Shown here: in pieces, positions 1 through 7,783 of the stretch
How positions within the stretch are numbered: the first letter of the stretch is position 1
How the letters are laid out: every line of letters begins with the position of its first letter
From: CAXPZW01 sp964221845
GTDB lineage: Bacteria; Bacteroidota; Bacteroidia; Flavobacteriales_D; Sanyastnellaceae
Assembly (NCBI GenBank): GCA_964221845.1
Contig: CAXPZW010000023.1
Location: forward strand, 1 to 63,264
Direction: 5' to 3'
Length of the DNA stretch: 63,264 bases
The notes under the pieces: model-generated
The model's database searches: none
What the model was told of the DNA's origin: nothing
The model's input: only the letters and a program-made list of their open reading frames with translations
Translations under genes and position numbers: made by a program

Positions 1-2728
1 TTACATCGCCGCAGTTGTCGGTAGCAGTTGCATCGTCGGTTGGGATCGGATCACCACACTCTACCGTAGCGTCAGCAGGAACGAAGTCGAACTCAGGAGC
101 GGTCACGTCTTCTACGGTGATGGTCTGAATGTGATCTGCAGTGTTGCCACACAGATCGGTCGCACGCCAGCGGCGCAGGATGGTGTACAAGCACTCGTCG
201 CCGCCGCCGTCAAACTCACCGAGGTACTCGATGGTCACGTCGCCCGCGCAGTTGTCGGTTGCAGTTACAGTTACATCAGCGGGATCTGGGAGGGTGTCCA
301 GCTCGTCACACTCGATGGTGATGTCGGCAGGCGCCTCGGTGAATTCTGGAGCGATCTCGTCCAGAACGGTGATGATCTGCTCAACAAGGGTTTGGTTCCC
401 ACACGCATCGAATGCGCGGTACAAGTAGGTAAACTCGTCATCGTGTGGGCAGTCAGACTCAGGAATGGTTTCGCAGTCCTTGTCTACGTTTACATCGCCC
501 TGTCCTTCTACAGACTGGCCGTTGATCGTACCGTCGTACCAGAACCAACCGCCGAGGCCGTCGTTGCCGTTGCGGTCGTTCGCGCCTTCGCCACACTGGA
601 AACCGAACAGGTAGCTTACTGGGAAGTGGCTCAGTTGCACCTCTCCAGAGATACCAGCTACACCAGAGATGGTGCTGAAGCCAGCAACCACTTCGTAGTA
701 CATCCAGTCTGGGTAGTTGCCGGTCATGTAGGTGTCTTTTGCCAGACGACCCATGCCGCTCCAAGTGTCCCAGTCAGCAGCGTTCTCCAACCACAGATCG
801 AGCTCGATCTGAAGCGAAGCATCTGCTGAATTCTCCAAGGTACCAGTTGCGCGGGCAGTGCCGTCGTCGTAAATCTCGAGTACACCTGGGGTGATGAAGT
901 GCCAGTAAGCAGTTGGGGCAATGCCCGCATCTACCCAACCTGGCAGCCAAACCGCCCAGTCTTCGCCTGGACCTTCAGCAGTAGCGAGCACGCACGTCTC
1001 AACTACAGTGCCGGTCTCAGATTCAAAGATCTCCACGCCTGCACCGTTGCAAGCATCGGTAGCGGTGAGGTCCTCAGGAACAGGCACTTCGCCCAAGCAA
1101 GAAACAGTGACGTCCATCGGCTCTGTGTCAAACACAGGGCTGGTGGTGTCTTGTACAGTGATCACTTGCTCGCAGGTGAGCAGCTCGGCGCCAACAGCGT
1201 CGGTGTACACCCATGAACGGGTGATGGTGTAGAGGCAGTCGTCGCCGTCGATCACGTCGGTGTAGTCCCATGAACCGAGGCAGCCGTCACCCGATACTGT
1301 GGGCTCGCCGGTGTCAGCAGGATCTGTGCTGTCGCCGCACTCAACGGTGAGGTCTTCTGGACAGCTGTCCAGGTTACATACGCCACCTGCGTCCGAGCAG
1401 ATCAGGGTGAAGTCGAATGAACCAATGTTGTCGCTGAAGCCAGTTACGTATACGTAGTACGTCTCGCCGAGCTCAGAGTTGTTGATCAACACTGACTGCA
1501 GAATGCTGCCGCAATCGGTAGGCAGATCCATGCCGAGGTCGCCCTCAACGTCAGAGATCTCGTTGCCCCAATCGTCGTTGCCGTCGATGCAAGTCAGGTT
1601 GCCACACTCGCCGTTGAACAGTACGATGTGGGTATCGAAGTCAAACACGTCGTCACAGAGCGACAGCAAGATGGGCTCGCCGTTACCTACGAAGGTGAAC
1701 CAAACACCGAAACCATCGGTGGACCAGTCCTCAGAACAAGAACCTGGGAAACCGGTGTCGGTAGCACAAACAGTAGAACCTTCGATCGACTGACCGCAGG
1801 TGATTGGGGTTGCGTTTTCACACAGGTCGTTGGCAGGAACCTCCACACAGTTGCCGTCACAGTCGAAACCGGGCTCTGGGTAGGTACATGAACCGTCGTC
1901 GCACGCAGCGGTGTCGTCGTAGTTACATGCGGCAGCGTCGTTACAACCCGGGAAGGTACAAGAGCCGTCCTCGATGGTTGCAGCTGGATCGTAGTTACAT
2001 GCGGCCATATCGATACAACCAGGGGTGCCTGCAGCAGGATACTCGAGGTATGGCGCTGCAACCTCATTGTCGCTCTGTGCGGTAGCAGGATTCCACACGA
2101 ACTTGAGTGGGGTGCCACCAATACCGCCGTCAAGGAGCTGTACGTTCAGCTTGAACTCCAAGTCACCATCGGTGGTCACCTGAGCGACCAGGACTTTGAA
2201 GTCCGGAGCTGCGCCGTAGCAGTTGGCGCCGTCAGGGGTAGAGAACCACGTACCGTCGTTGAGCACGAGGTCCGCGTCGAATTCATCCTCAAAGTCAGGG
2301 CCGGCAGTGCCGAAGGCATCCGCAACCGCTGAAGAAGAGGGGGAAGAAGCAACAGCGGTCACGCCTAAACCCGGATCTAATGAGTTCGCAATGCCGATGG
2401 TGACGAACGAGTCATACTCGGCTTGCGGGAAGCCGGCGAAGAACGAAGGGTTCAACTCAGGGCCGGTGATCCCGCCGTAGGGCGAGTTCCAGATGGCAGT
2501 GGTTGAGCCAAGCTCCAAAATGTCATCATCCGTGCCGAAGCATGCAGTCAGGGCATCCGATCCATCGGCGACAACGCCGTAGATGCGGTAAGTCGTGTGC
2601 CCGGCAGGATAGCCAGCCACCGACCCATCGTCAGTGTAAAAGGTCTCCACCGAGGCGTCTACCAACTGACCGAAGCCAGTGAAGACTGCCAACAGGCAAG
2701 CGACCAAACAGATTAGTTGTTGTTTCAT
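1..2728 (-). CDS. Secreted multidomain protein with HYR-like modules (3' end beyond window)
   Basis: The frame is open from an ATG at 2728 down to the window edge, giving 909 codons without a stop, so the C-terminus lies outside. A signal peptide is visible (MKQQLICLVACLLAVFTGFG). Around residues 235-290 are two short Cys/Asp modules of the type ACNYDPAATIEDGSC. Around 300-460 is a beta-rich domain resembling bacterial pre-peptidase C-terminal (PPC) domains, starting ENATPITCGQSIEG. HYR-like immunoglobulin-fold modules follow (motifs DLTVECGD, DITIECDE, ATVECGD with TATDNC), with an unrelated block of about 150 residues between them. In Flavobacteriales such proteins usually end in a T9SS sorting domain, which cannot be checked here. 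An extracellular adhesive or structural role is inferred. Confidence 0.85.
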   Translation of the reverse strand, partial: MKQQLICLVACLLAVFTGFGQLVDASVETFYTDDGSVAGYPAGHTTYRIYGVVADGSDALTACFGTDDDILELGSTTAIWNSPYGGITGPELNPSFFAGFPQAEYDSFVTIGIANSLDPGLGVTAVASSPSSSAVADAFGTAGPDFEDEFDADLVLNDGTWFSTPDGANCYGAAPDFKVLVAQVTTDGDLEFKLNVQLLDGGIGGTPLKFVWNPATAQSDNEVAAPYLEYPAAGTPGCIDMAACNYDPAATIEDGSCTFPGCNDAAACNYDDTAACDDGSCTYPEPGFDCDGNCVEVPANDLCENATPITCGQSIEGSTVCATDTGFPGSCSEDWSTDGFGVWFTFVGNGEPILLSLCDDVFDFDTHIVLFNGECGNLTCIDGNDDWGNEISDVEGDLGMDLPTDCGSILQSVLINNSELGETYYVYVTGFSDNIGSFDFTLICSDAGGVCNLDSCPEDLTVECGDSTDPADTGEPTVSGDGCLGSWDYTDVIDGDDCLYTITRSWVYTDAVGAELLTCEQVITVQDTTSPVFDTEPMDVTVSCLGEVPVPEDLTATDACNGAGVEIFESETGTVVETCVLATAEGPGEDWAVWLPGWVDAGIAPTAYWHFITPGVLEIYDDGTARATGTLENSADASLQIELDLWLENAADWDTWSGMGRLAKDTYMTGNYPDWMYYEVVAGFSTISGVAGISGEVQLSHFPVSYLFGFQCGEGANDRNGNDGLGGWFWYDGTINGQSVEGQGDVNVDKDCETIPESDCPHDDEFTYLYRAFDACGNQTLVEQIITVLDEIAPEFTEAPADITIECDELDTLPDPADVTVTATDNCAGDVTIEYLGEFDGGGDECLYTILRRWRATDLCGNTADHIQTITVEDVTAPEFDFVPADATVECGDPIPTDDATATDNCGDV

Positions 2729-3133
2729 CGTTGAGCAATTAAAGTTCACGTAGTTCAGATATGGATGTTCTGGTTCGTTTCTAAGCAAGGGTTTACCGCA
2801 GACGGACAAACGACCGCACAGACGAAGCCGTGGGCCGCAAGGGAGACATGTGGTAAAATGATCTACTGGAGGGTGGAGGTCAGCAGAATCGGTTTAGGTA
2901 TTGCAGTTGTTGGTTGCGGTGGTTGGTCCGCGTGTTTGGTTATTGAGTTTTTCAAGCGACACAAAAATAGAAGTTTCATGTCGGAAATTTCGACCAACAG
3001 GTGAATTTCTTAACAGAAAGTTCAATTTCGAGGGATGAGTTTGGAATTTGAGGCGGTGAATACTCCCCATTATTGGGGATAGACCCCCGCTATATTGACC
3101 TCATGTTAGTTTCTGCGGCGGGTCATTTCGGGT
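2729..3133. other. Intergenic region between divergent genes
   Basis: About 400 bases without a convincing gene. It separates the minus-strand secreted protein from the plus-strand lipoprotein and should hold both promoters. A small hairpin is visible at 3065-3078 (CCCCA, loop TTAT, TGGGG). A 79-codon plus-strand frame at 2765-3004 has no signal sequence or recognisable domain and was not accepted as a gene. Confidence 0.5.
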
Positions 3134-3141
3134 TACCTTTG
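3134..3141 (+). promoter_or_regulatory. Bacteroidota -7 box, leaderless-type
   Basis: TACCTTTG matches the Bacteroidota -7 consensus TAnnTTTG. A TTTC at 3110-3113 stands 20 bases upstream, where the -33 element is expected. Only five bases separate the box from the GTG start at 3147, so the transcript probably begins at or next to the start codon. Confidence 0.6.
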
Positions 3142-3146
3142 AGATT

Positions 3147-3638
3147 GTGAAACTGCGTTCCCTGTTTGTCGCATGTGTGGTGCTGATTGCCGCATGCTCT
3201 CCCTCGACACCTGAGACGCCTTCGGATGCTGCCAACACCGAAGGTGCGCTGCAGGGCGTGGACATCGGCGCCGACATCCGCGAGGTGATGGCCCGTGAAC
3301 AGGACCACATCATCCATCAAATGCCCGCGGAGATCACCACGCGTATCCTCAACGACCAAGACTCCACCTACCACGAAATCACCTACTTCGCAGAGGGCGA
3401 CACCGTGTACGCGGTAGAAATGGTGGTGCGTCCCCCTTCACCAGTGCGCGGCCTGCAACTGCACCAGCAATTTGTGGACTACTACAGCGTGCAGTACGGA
3501 ACAGCCGACACCGTCGAGCGCGCCCTGCAATGGACCGCCCACACCGACCTCCAGCCTCCGCTGGAAATCGCGCTACACAACCGCCTTACCTCTTCCCACC
3601 CCAACCTGTTGCTGACCTTCCACCAAGTCGCCCCATGA
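3147..3638 (+). CDS. Small lipoprotein of unknown function
   Basis: 163 residues from a GTG start just after a -7 box. The N-terminus MKLRSLFVACVVLIAAC is a lipoprotein signal with a lipobox ending at Cys17, so the mature protein should be a periplasmic or outer-membrane lipoprotein. The mature part is acidic and contains no domain I recognise. It overlaps the next gene by four bases (ATGA at 3635), which suggests translational coupling with the ABC ATPase downstream. The function is unknown. Confidence 0.75.
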   Translation: MKLRSLFVACVVLIAACSPSTPETPSDAANTEGALQGVDIGADIREVMAREQDHIIHQMPAEITTRILNDQDSTYHEITYFAEGDTVYAVEMVVRPPSPVRGLQLHQQFVDYYSVQYGTADTVERALQWTAHTDLQPPLEIALHNRLTSSHPNLLLTFHQVAP

Positions 3639-5257
3639 GCACTGCGCTGTTGGACATCCGGCAACTCGACATTGCCTTTCCACCCCAACCCCCTGTGGTG
3701 CGTGGCGTGGACTTGCGCATCCAAGCCGGTCAAAGCCTGGCATTGGTGGGCGAGTCAGGAAGCGGAAAAAGCTTGACCTCGCTGGCGGTCATGGGATTGC
3801 TGCCCACTTCAGCCCAGGTCAAGCCGGAAGCCGTGTGGTTCAACGGCCAAAACGTGCACCGCTTTACCCGGTCGGGCTGGCAAGACTTTCGCGGCAAGCA
3901 GGCTGCCATGGTGTTCCAAGAACCCATGACATCCCTCAATCCTGTCATGCGCTGTGGCAAACAAGTGGCTGAACACCTCAGCGGAAACACGGCCCAAAAA
4001 CGGGCCCAGGTCCTCGCGCTGTTCGAGGAAGTGGAACTCCCCAATCCCGAGCGTATATATAAGGCATACCCGCACGCACTTTCTGGCGGCCAAAAGCAGC
4101 GGGTGATGCTGGCCATGGCTGTGGCGGCCAACCCAGCACTGCTGATTGCCGATGAACCGACGACCGCACTGGATGTGACGGTACAAAAACGCGTGCTGCA
4201 ACTCATCCGGCGCATGCAAACCAAACGGAACATGGCCGTGCTGTTCATCACCCATGATTTGGGTGTGGTGCGCGAAGTGGCCGATCATGTTGCCGTACTC
4301 TTTCGCGGAGATCTGGTAGAGTCCGGACCCGCAGCCCAAGTGCTGGACCACCCCAAGCACGCCTACACCCGCGCCTTGATTGCGTGTCGTCCTCCTAAAA
4401 CAGGCAAGCCGTTTCCGCTGCCCACGGTGTCTTCGGTTATGGGTGGGCACGCTGCCGCTCAGGACTCGCTGCCGCCTTTCTCCCCCTCAGGTGCGCCGGT
4501 TTTGGAACTCGTCGGGCTTCGAAAAACCTACGGCAAAGGCGACCAAGCGGTTAAGGCCCTGGACGGCGTAGACCTTCACGTTCACGCCGGTGAAGTGCTG
4601 GGTCTGGTGGGCGAATCGGGATGCGGAAAGAGCACGGTGAGCAAATGCATTGCAGGCTTGGTCCATCCCGAGGCCGGCTCCATGACCTGGAAAGGCCAAC
4701 CTATTGACCTGGGCAAACTGCGCGCGCGCAGAGCGTTCAGCAAAGAGGTGCAAATGGTGTTTCAAGATCCCTTCTCGAGCCTCACCCCGCATCAGACGGT
4801 TGGCCAAGCTCTGGGAGAAGTCTTGCACATCCATGCGCCTGGACTTTCCAAAACTGAGCGCCAAGCGCGCATCTCCGGCATGTTGGACGAAGTGGGACTG
4901 CCCCAGGAAGCCGCCGGCCGTTACCCCCACTCTTTCAGCGGTGGTCAACGCCAGCGCGTGGTGGTGGCCCGTGCCCTGCTCACCGATCCCGAGCTGATCA
5001 TCTGCGACGAAAGCGTTTCGGCCCTTGATGTGAGCGTCCAAGCACAAATTCTCAACCTGCTGAATACGCTGAAAATGCAGCGCAATTTGGCCTTTCTGTT
5101 CATCTCCCACGACCTGAACGTGGTCCGCTACATGAGCGACCGCATTGCCGTGATGCGCAAGGGTTTGGTGGTGGAGACCGGAGACGCAGATCAGGTCTGC
5201 AGCCACCCTCAGCATGCCTATACGAAGTCCCTTATGGACGCCATCCCCAAGGGGTAG
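3635..5257 (+). CDS. Tandem ABC transporter ATPase, dipeptide/oligopeptide (YejF/DppDF) type
   Basis: 540 residues. The open frame reaches further upstream, but the ATG at 3635 is chosen because it overlaps the preceding TGA and starts at the natural N-terminus (MSTALLDIRQ). Two complete ATPase domains lie in one chain: the first has GESGSGKS, LSGGQKQR and LLIADEPTTALD, the second GESGCGKS, FSGGQRQR and LIICDESVSALD. This is the arrangement of YejF-type proteins, a fusion of DppD- and DppF-like subunits that powers peptide or nickel import at the inner membrane. No permease or binding-protein gene is adjacent, so the membrane partner must be encoded elsewhere. The substrate cannot be deduced from sequence. 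Confidence 0.92.
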   Translation: MSTALLDIRQLDIAFPPQPPVVRGVDLRIQAGQSLALVGESGSGKSLTSLAVMGLLPTSAQVKPEAVWFNGQNVHRFTRSGWQDFRGKQAAMVFQEPMTSLNPVMRCGKQVAEHLSGNTAQKRAQVLALFEEVELPNPERIYKAYPHALSGGQKQRVMLAMAVAANPALLIADEPTTALDVTVQKRVLQLIRRMQTKRNMAVLFITHDLGVVREVADHVAVLFRGDLVESGPAAQVLDHPKHAYTRALIACRPPKTGKPFPLPTVSSVMGGHAAAQDSLPPFSPSGAPVLELVGLRKTYGKGDQAVKALDGVDLHVHAGEVLGLVGESGCGKSTVSKCIAGLVHPEAGSMTWKGQPIDLGKLRARRAFSKEVQMVFQDPFSSLTPHQTVGQALGEVLHIHAPGLSKTERQARISGMLDEVGLPQEAAGRYPHSFSGGQRQRVVVARALLTDPELIICDESVSALDVSVQAQILNLLNTLKMQRNLAFLFISHDLNVVRYMSDRIAVMRKGLVVETGDADQVCSHPQHAYTKSLMDAIPKG

Positions 5258-5359
5258 CTAATACAGTGGTGCCCCCTCCCGGTCTGGGCCACCGGCGCTT
5301 ACACCGTGGTGATCGACACCGAAAACCTGCACTGGACCGCGCCGTTTGTGAAGCGCTAA
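5258..5359 (+). pseudogene. Orphan C-terminus of a T9SS-type sorting domain
   Basis: After the stop of the ABC ATPase, the same frame continues for 33 codons to a TAA at 5357. It reads like the end of a type-A T9SS sorting domain: VWATGAYTVVIDTENLHW followed by a terminal FVKR. Such domains end with the pattern GxYxVxI...VKR. There is no start codon or upstream part, so this is interpreted as the 3' remnant of a deleted secreted-protein gene. The strong terminator just downstream fits a former gene end. The match is by eye. Confidence 0.5.
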
Positions 5360-5380
5360 TCCAGCAACCCATCCCGATGT

Positions 5381-5412
5381 ACAGCGGCTGCACCAGTTGG
5401 TGCAGCCGCTGT
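5381..5412 (+). terminator. Strong intrinsic terminator hairpin
   Basis: A perfect 14-bp stem (ACAGCGGCTGCACC, loop AGTT, GGTGCAGCCGCTGT) is followed by a short T tract (GCGTTTTG). It would end transcription of the lipoprotein-ABC operon before the enoyl-CoA hydratase gene. Confidence 0.85.
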
Positions 5413-5436
5413 GCGTTTTGGGCCGGGCTTTTGGGC

Positions 5437-5444
5437 TAACTTGC
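5437..5444 (+). promoter_or_regulatory. -7 box variant before enoyl-CoA hydratase gene
   Basis: TAACTTGC lies six bases upstream of the ATG at 5451 and resembles TAnnTTTG. A TTG at 5418-5420 is a possible -33 element, 16 bases upstream. The same TAACTTGC sequence with the same gap recurs before dut. Confidence 0.45.
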
Positions 5445-5450
5445 GCCCAA

Positions 5451-6242
5451 ATGGACGCCATGACCTACCCCAATTTGCTGGTGGAACAACACGACGCCGT
5501 ACGCGTGATCACCATCAACCGACCCGACCAACTCAACGCCCTCAACCGCGAAACCATCGAAGCGCTCAGCCAAGCCCTCGATGACGCCGAAGCCGACAAC
5601 GCCACCCGCGCCATCGTGCTCACCGGTAGCGGAGAAAAGGCCTTTGTGGCCGGCGCCGACATCAAGGAATTCGCGGGCTTCAACGTGGAGCAAGGCGCGG
5701 CCTTGAGCAAACGCGGTCACGACCTGCTGTTCAACAAACTCGAGCGCCTGAAAACCCCGAGCATTGCAGCTGTGAACGGCTACGCATTGGGTGGCGGATT
5801 GGAACTGGCCATGAGCTGCCACATCCGCGTGGCCAGCTCTGCTGCCAAAATGGGCCTGCCTGAGGTAGGCTTGGGTGTGATTCCCGGTTACGGTGGCACC
5901 CAGCGTTTGGCCCAGTTGGTAGGCAAAGGCAAAGCCATTGAAATGATTGCCACCGCCGGCATGATCGGCGCCGAAGAAGCCCACCAATGGGGTCTGGTCA
6001 ACCACGTCACAGCACCCGAGGCCCTGATGGAAACCGCGCTCAAACTCGCCGGGAAAATCGCCCGCAACTCCCCTACAGCCATTGCCGAGGCCATCGGCGC
6101 TGTGCTGAGCGGATACCAAGACGGCGAGGACGGTTTGCAAGCCGAAGTGGACGCCTTTGGCCGTTGCTTTGGCACCGCCGATTTCAAAGAAGGCACCACC
6201 GCGTTTATGGAGAAACGCAAACCCGCGTTCACCGGATCCTGA
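5451..6242 (+). CDS. Enoyl-CoA hydratase/isomerase family protein
   Basis: 263 residues from ATG 5451; an alternative ATG lies at 5460. It is a crotonase-fold protein of normal family length. Visible signatures are the oxyanion-hole segments GADIKEFAG and AVNGYALGGGLELAMSCHIR, and the catalytic region LPEVGLGVIPGYGGTQRL, in which the two acidic residues used by true hydratases (Glu in GGGLELA and in LPEVGLG) are present. It probably hydrates 2-enoyl-CoA thioesters in fatty-acid or amino-acid breakdown in the cytoplasm. It is preceded by a terminator and its own promoter-like box. Substrate chain length is not visible from sequence. Confidence 0.93.
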   Translation: MDAMTYPNLLVEQHDAVRVITINRPDQLNALNRETIEALSQALDDAEADNATRAIVLTGSGEKAFVAGADIKEFAGFNVEQGAALSKRGHDLLFNKLERLKTPSIAAVNGYALGGGLELAMSCHIRVASSAAKMGLPEVGLGVIPGYGGTQRLAQLVGKGKAIEMIATAGMIGAEEAHQWGLVNHVTAPEALMETALKLAGKIARNSPTAIAEAIGAVLSGYQDGEDGLQAEVDAFGRCFGTADFKEGTTAFMEKRKPAFTGS

Positions 6243-6305
6243 TTGTCAACACGCCCGCGTTTGCAGGTGAGAAGCAGGCCTACACGCCCGCGCACTTGCT
6301 TGCGC

Positions 6306-6313
6306 TAACTTGC
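6306..6313 (+). promoter_or_regulatory. -7 box variant before dut
   Basis: TAACTTGC with six bases to the ATG at 6320, the same arrangement as at 5437. No clear -33 TTG stands at the expected distance. Confidence 0.4.
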
Positions 6314-6319
6314 CCGACT

Positions 6320-6760
6320 ATGCCCCTCGAAATCCGCATCATCAACCGTTCTGCGCATCCCCTGCCCCATTACGAGACTGTACTCTCGGCCGGGATGGAT
6401 TTGCGTGCGCACTTGGACCAAGCGGTGACCTTGGGCCCGCTGGAACGCACCTTGGTGCCCACCGGGTTATCCATGGCCTTGCCCGAGGGCTACGAAGCAC
6501 AGATCCGCCCGCGCAGTGGCCTGGCCTACAAGCGTGGACTCACCGTACTCAACAGCCCGGGAACCATCGATGCCGACTACCGCGGAGACATTGGCGTATT
6601 GCTGGTCAACCTCTCCAACCAAGAGGTGACCATTGAACCCGGCGAACGCGTGGCCCAGATGGTCATTGCCCGCTACGAGCAGGTGGCCTGGACCCCTGTT
6701 GAAACCCTTGACGAAACCACCCGCGGTGCCGGCGGCTTTGGCAGCACAGGCACCCGATAA
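6320..6760 (+). CDS. dut: dUTP diphosphatase (dUTPase)
   Basis: 146 residues, the usual length of a trimeric dUTPase. It hydrolyses dUTP to dUMP and pyrophosphate, keeping uracil out of DNA and supplying dUMP for dTMP synthesis. All five motifs are present: AGMDLRA (24-30), RPRSGLA (63-69), GTIDADYRGDIGV (81-93, catalytic Asp), RVAQMVI (110-116) and the flexible C-terminal RGAGGFGSTG (135-144). The ATG at 6320 is chosen because the conserved N-terminus starts there, although the frame is open upstream. It heads a run of plus-strand genes (nucleotidyltransferase, TPR, DUF4292, EnvC-like) that I recognise as a conserved Flavobacteriales order. Confidence 0.97.
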   Translation: MPLEIRIINRSAHPLPHYETVLSAGMDLRAHLDQAVTLGPLERTLVPTGLSMALPEGYEAQIRPRSGLAYKRGLTVLNSPGTIDADYRGDIGVLLVNLSNQEVTIEPGERVAQMVIARYEQVAWTPVETLDETTRGAGGFGSTGTR

Positions 6761-6774
6761 CTACCGCTGAAACG

Positions 6775-7782
6775 ATGAACATTGTTGTACCAATGGCCGG
6801 CATGGGCAAGCGCATGCGCCCCCACACCCTCACAGTTCCCAAACCCCTGATTCCGATTGCGGGCAAACCCATTGTCCAGCGTTTGGTGGAGGACATTGCC
6901 GCCTTGTGCTCAGAATCGATTGACGAAATCGCGTTCATCATCGGTGACTTTGGCGACGAGGTGGAAGCCCAACTGCTCCAAGTGGCCGAAAGCCTGGGTG
7001 CCAAGGGCAAGATCTGCTACCAAGAAGAACCGCTGGGCACCGCCCACGCCATCCTGTGCGCAGGAGATACGCTCAACGGCCCCACCATTGTGGCGTTTGC
7101 AGACACCTTGTTCCGCGCGGATTTCAAACTAGACACCAGCAAGGACGGCGTGCTTTGGGTCAAGCAAATTCCCAACCCACAGCAATTTGGCGTGGTGGTG
7201 ACCGACGACCAAGGCAACATCACTGAATTTGTAGAGAAGCCCGAGGAGTTTGTTTCTGACCTGGCCATGATTGGCATTTACTTCTTTGGCCGCGGCGAAG
7301 TGCTGCGCGAAGAATGCCAGTGGCTCATCGACAACAACGTGATCAAAGGCGGCGAGTACCAATTGCCAGATGCCCTGCGCAACATGACGCAAAAGGGCAT
7401 GAGCTTTGCCCCGGGAGAGGTGAGCGATTGGATGGACTGCGGCAATAAAAACGCCACGGTGGAAACCAACGGACGCATCCTCGGTTACATCCAAGACACC
7501 GAAGAAACCATTGCCAAAAATGCCCAAGTGGAAAACAGCGTTGTCATTGAGCCGTGTTACATCGGAGAAGGCGCCGTGATCCGCAACAGCGTGATTGGAC
7601 CTCGCGTTTCTGTCGGAGCTGGCACGGTGATTGAAAACAGTCGCTTGTCTGATGCTGTGGTGCAGAACCGTTCCACCGTGCGTGGAGCGGTGCTGGAAAA
7701 CTCCATGGTGGGCCACCACGCCCACTTTGAGGCCCAGCCGCTGCAACTGAGCATCAGCGACTACTCGACACAAGGCAAGTAA
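6775..7782 (+). CDS. Sugar nucleotidyltransferase (NDP-sugar pyrophosphorylase family)
   Basis: 335 residues. The N-terminal Rossmann-like nucleotidyltransferase domain begins VVPMAGMGKRMRPHT with the catalytic Lys in VPKPLIPIAGKP. It would join a sugar-1-phosphate to an NTP. The C-terminal part (about 240-325) has hexapeptide-like repeats (ENSVVIEPCYIGEGAVI, GPRVSVGAGTVI) expected to form a left-handed beta-helix. The layout resembles glucose-1-phosphate thymidylyl- or mannose-1-phosphate guanylyltransferases; the exact sugar and base cannot be told. It lies 14 bases after dut and just before the TPR lipoprotein gene, so co-transcription is likely. Confidence 0.9.
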   Translation: MNIVVPMAGMGKRMRPHTLTVPKPLIPIAGKPIVQRLVEDIAALCSESIDEIAFIIGDFGDEVEAQLLQVAESLGAKGKICYQEEPLGTAHAILCAGDTLNGPTIVAFADTLFRADFKLDTSKDGVLWVKQIPNPQQFGVVVTDDQGNITEFVEKPEEFVSDLAMIGIYFFGRGEVLREECQWLIDNNVIKGGEYQLPDALRNMTQKGMSFAPGEVSDWMDCGNKNATVETNGRILGYIQDTEETIAKNAQVENSVVIEPCYIGEGAVIRNSVIGPRVSVGAGTVIENSRLSDAVVQNRSTVRGAVLENSMVGHHAHFEAQPLQLSISDYSTQGK

Positions 7783-7783
7783 T

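Noticed and set aside
2765..3004. 79-codon plus-strand open frame
   Set aside because: No signal, domain or coding-like composition. It lies in a divergent promoter region and has no promoter or partner gene.
3065..3078. Terminator hairpin upstream of the first lipoprotein gene
   Set aside because: The stem is only 5 bp and no T tract follows, and no plus-strand gene ends there.
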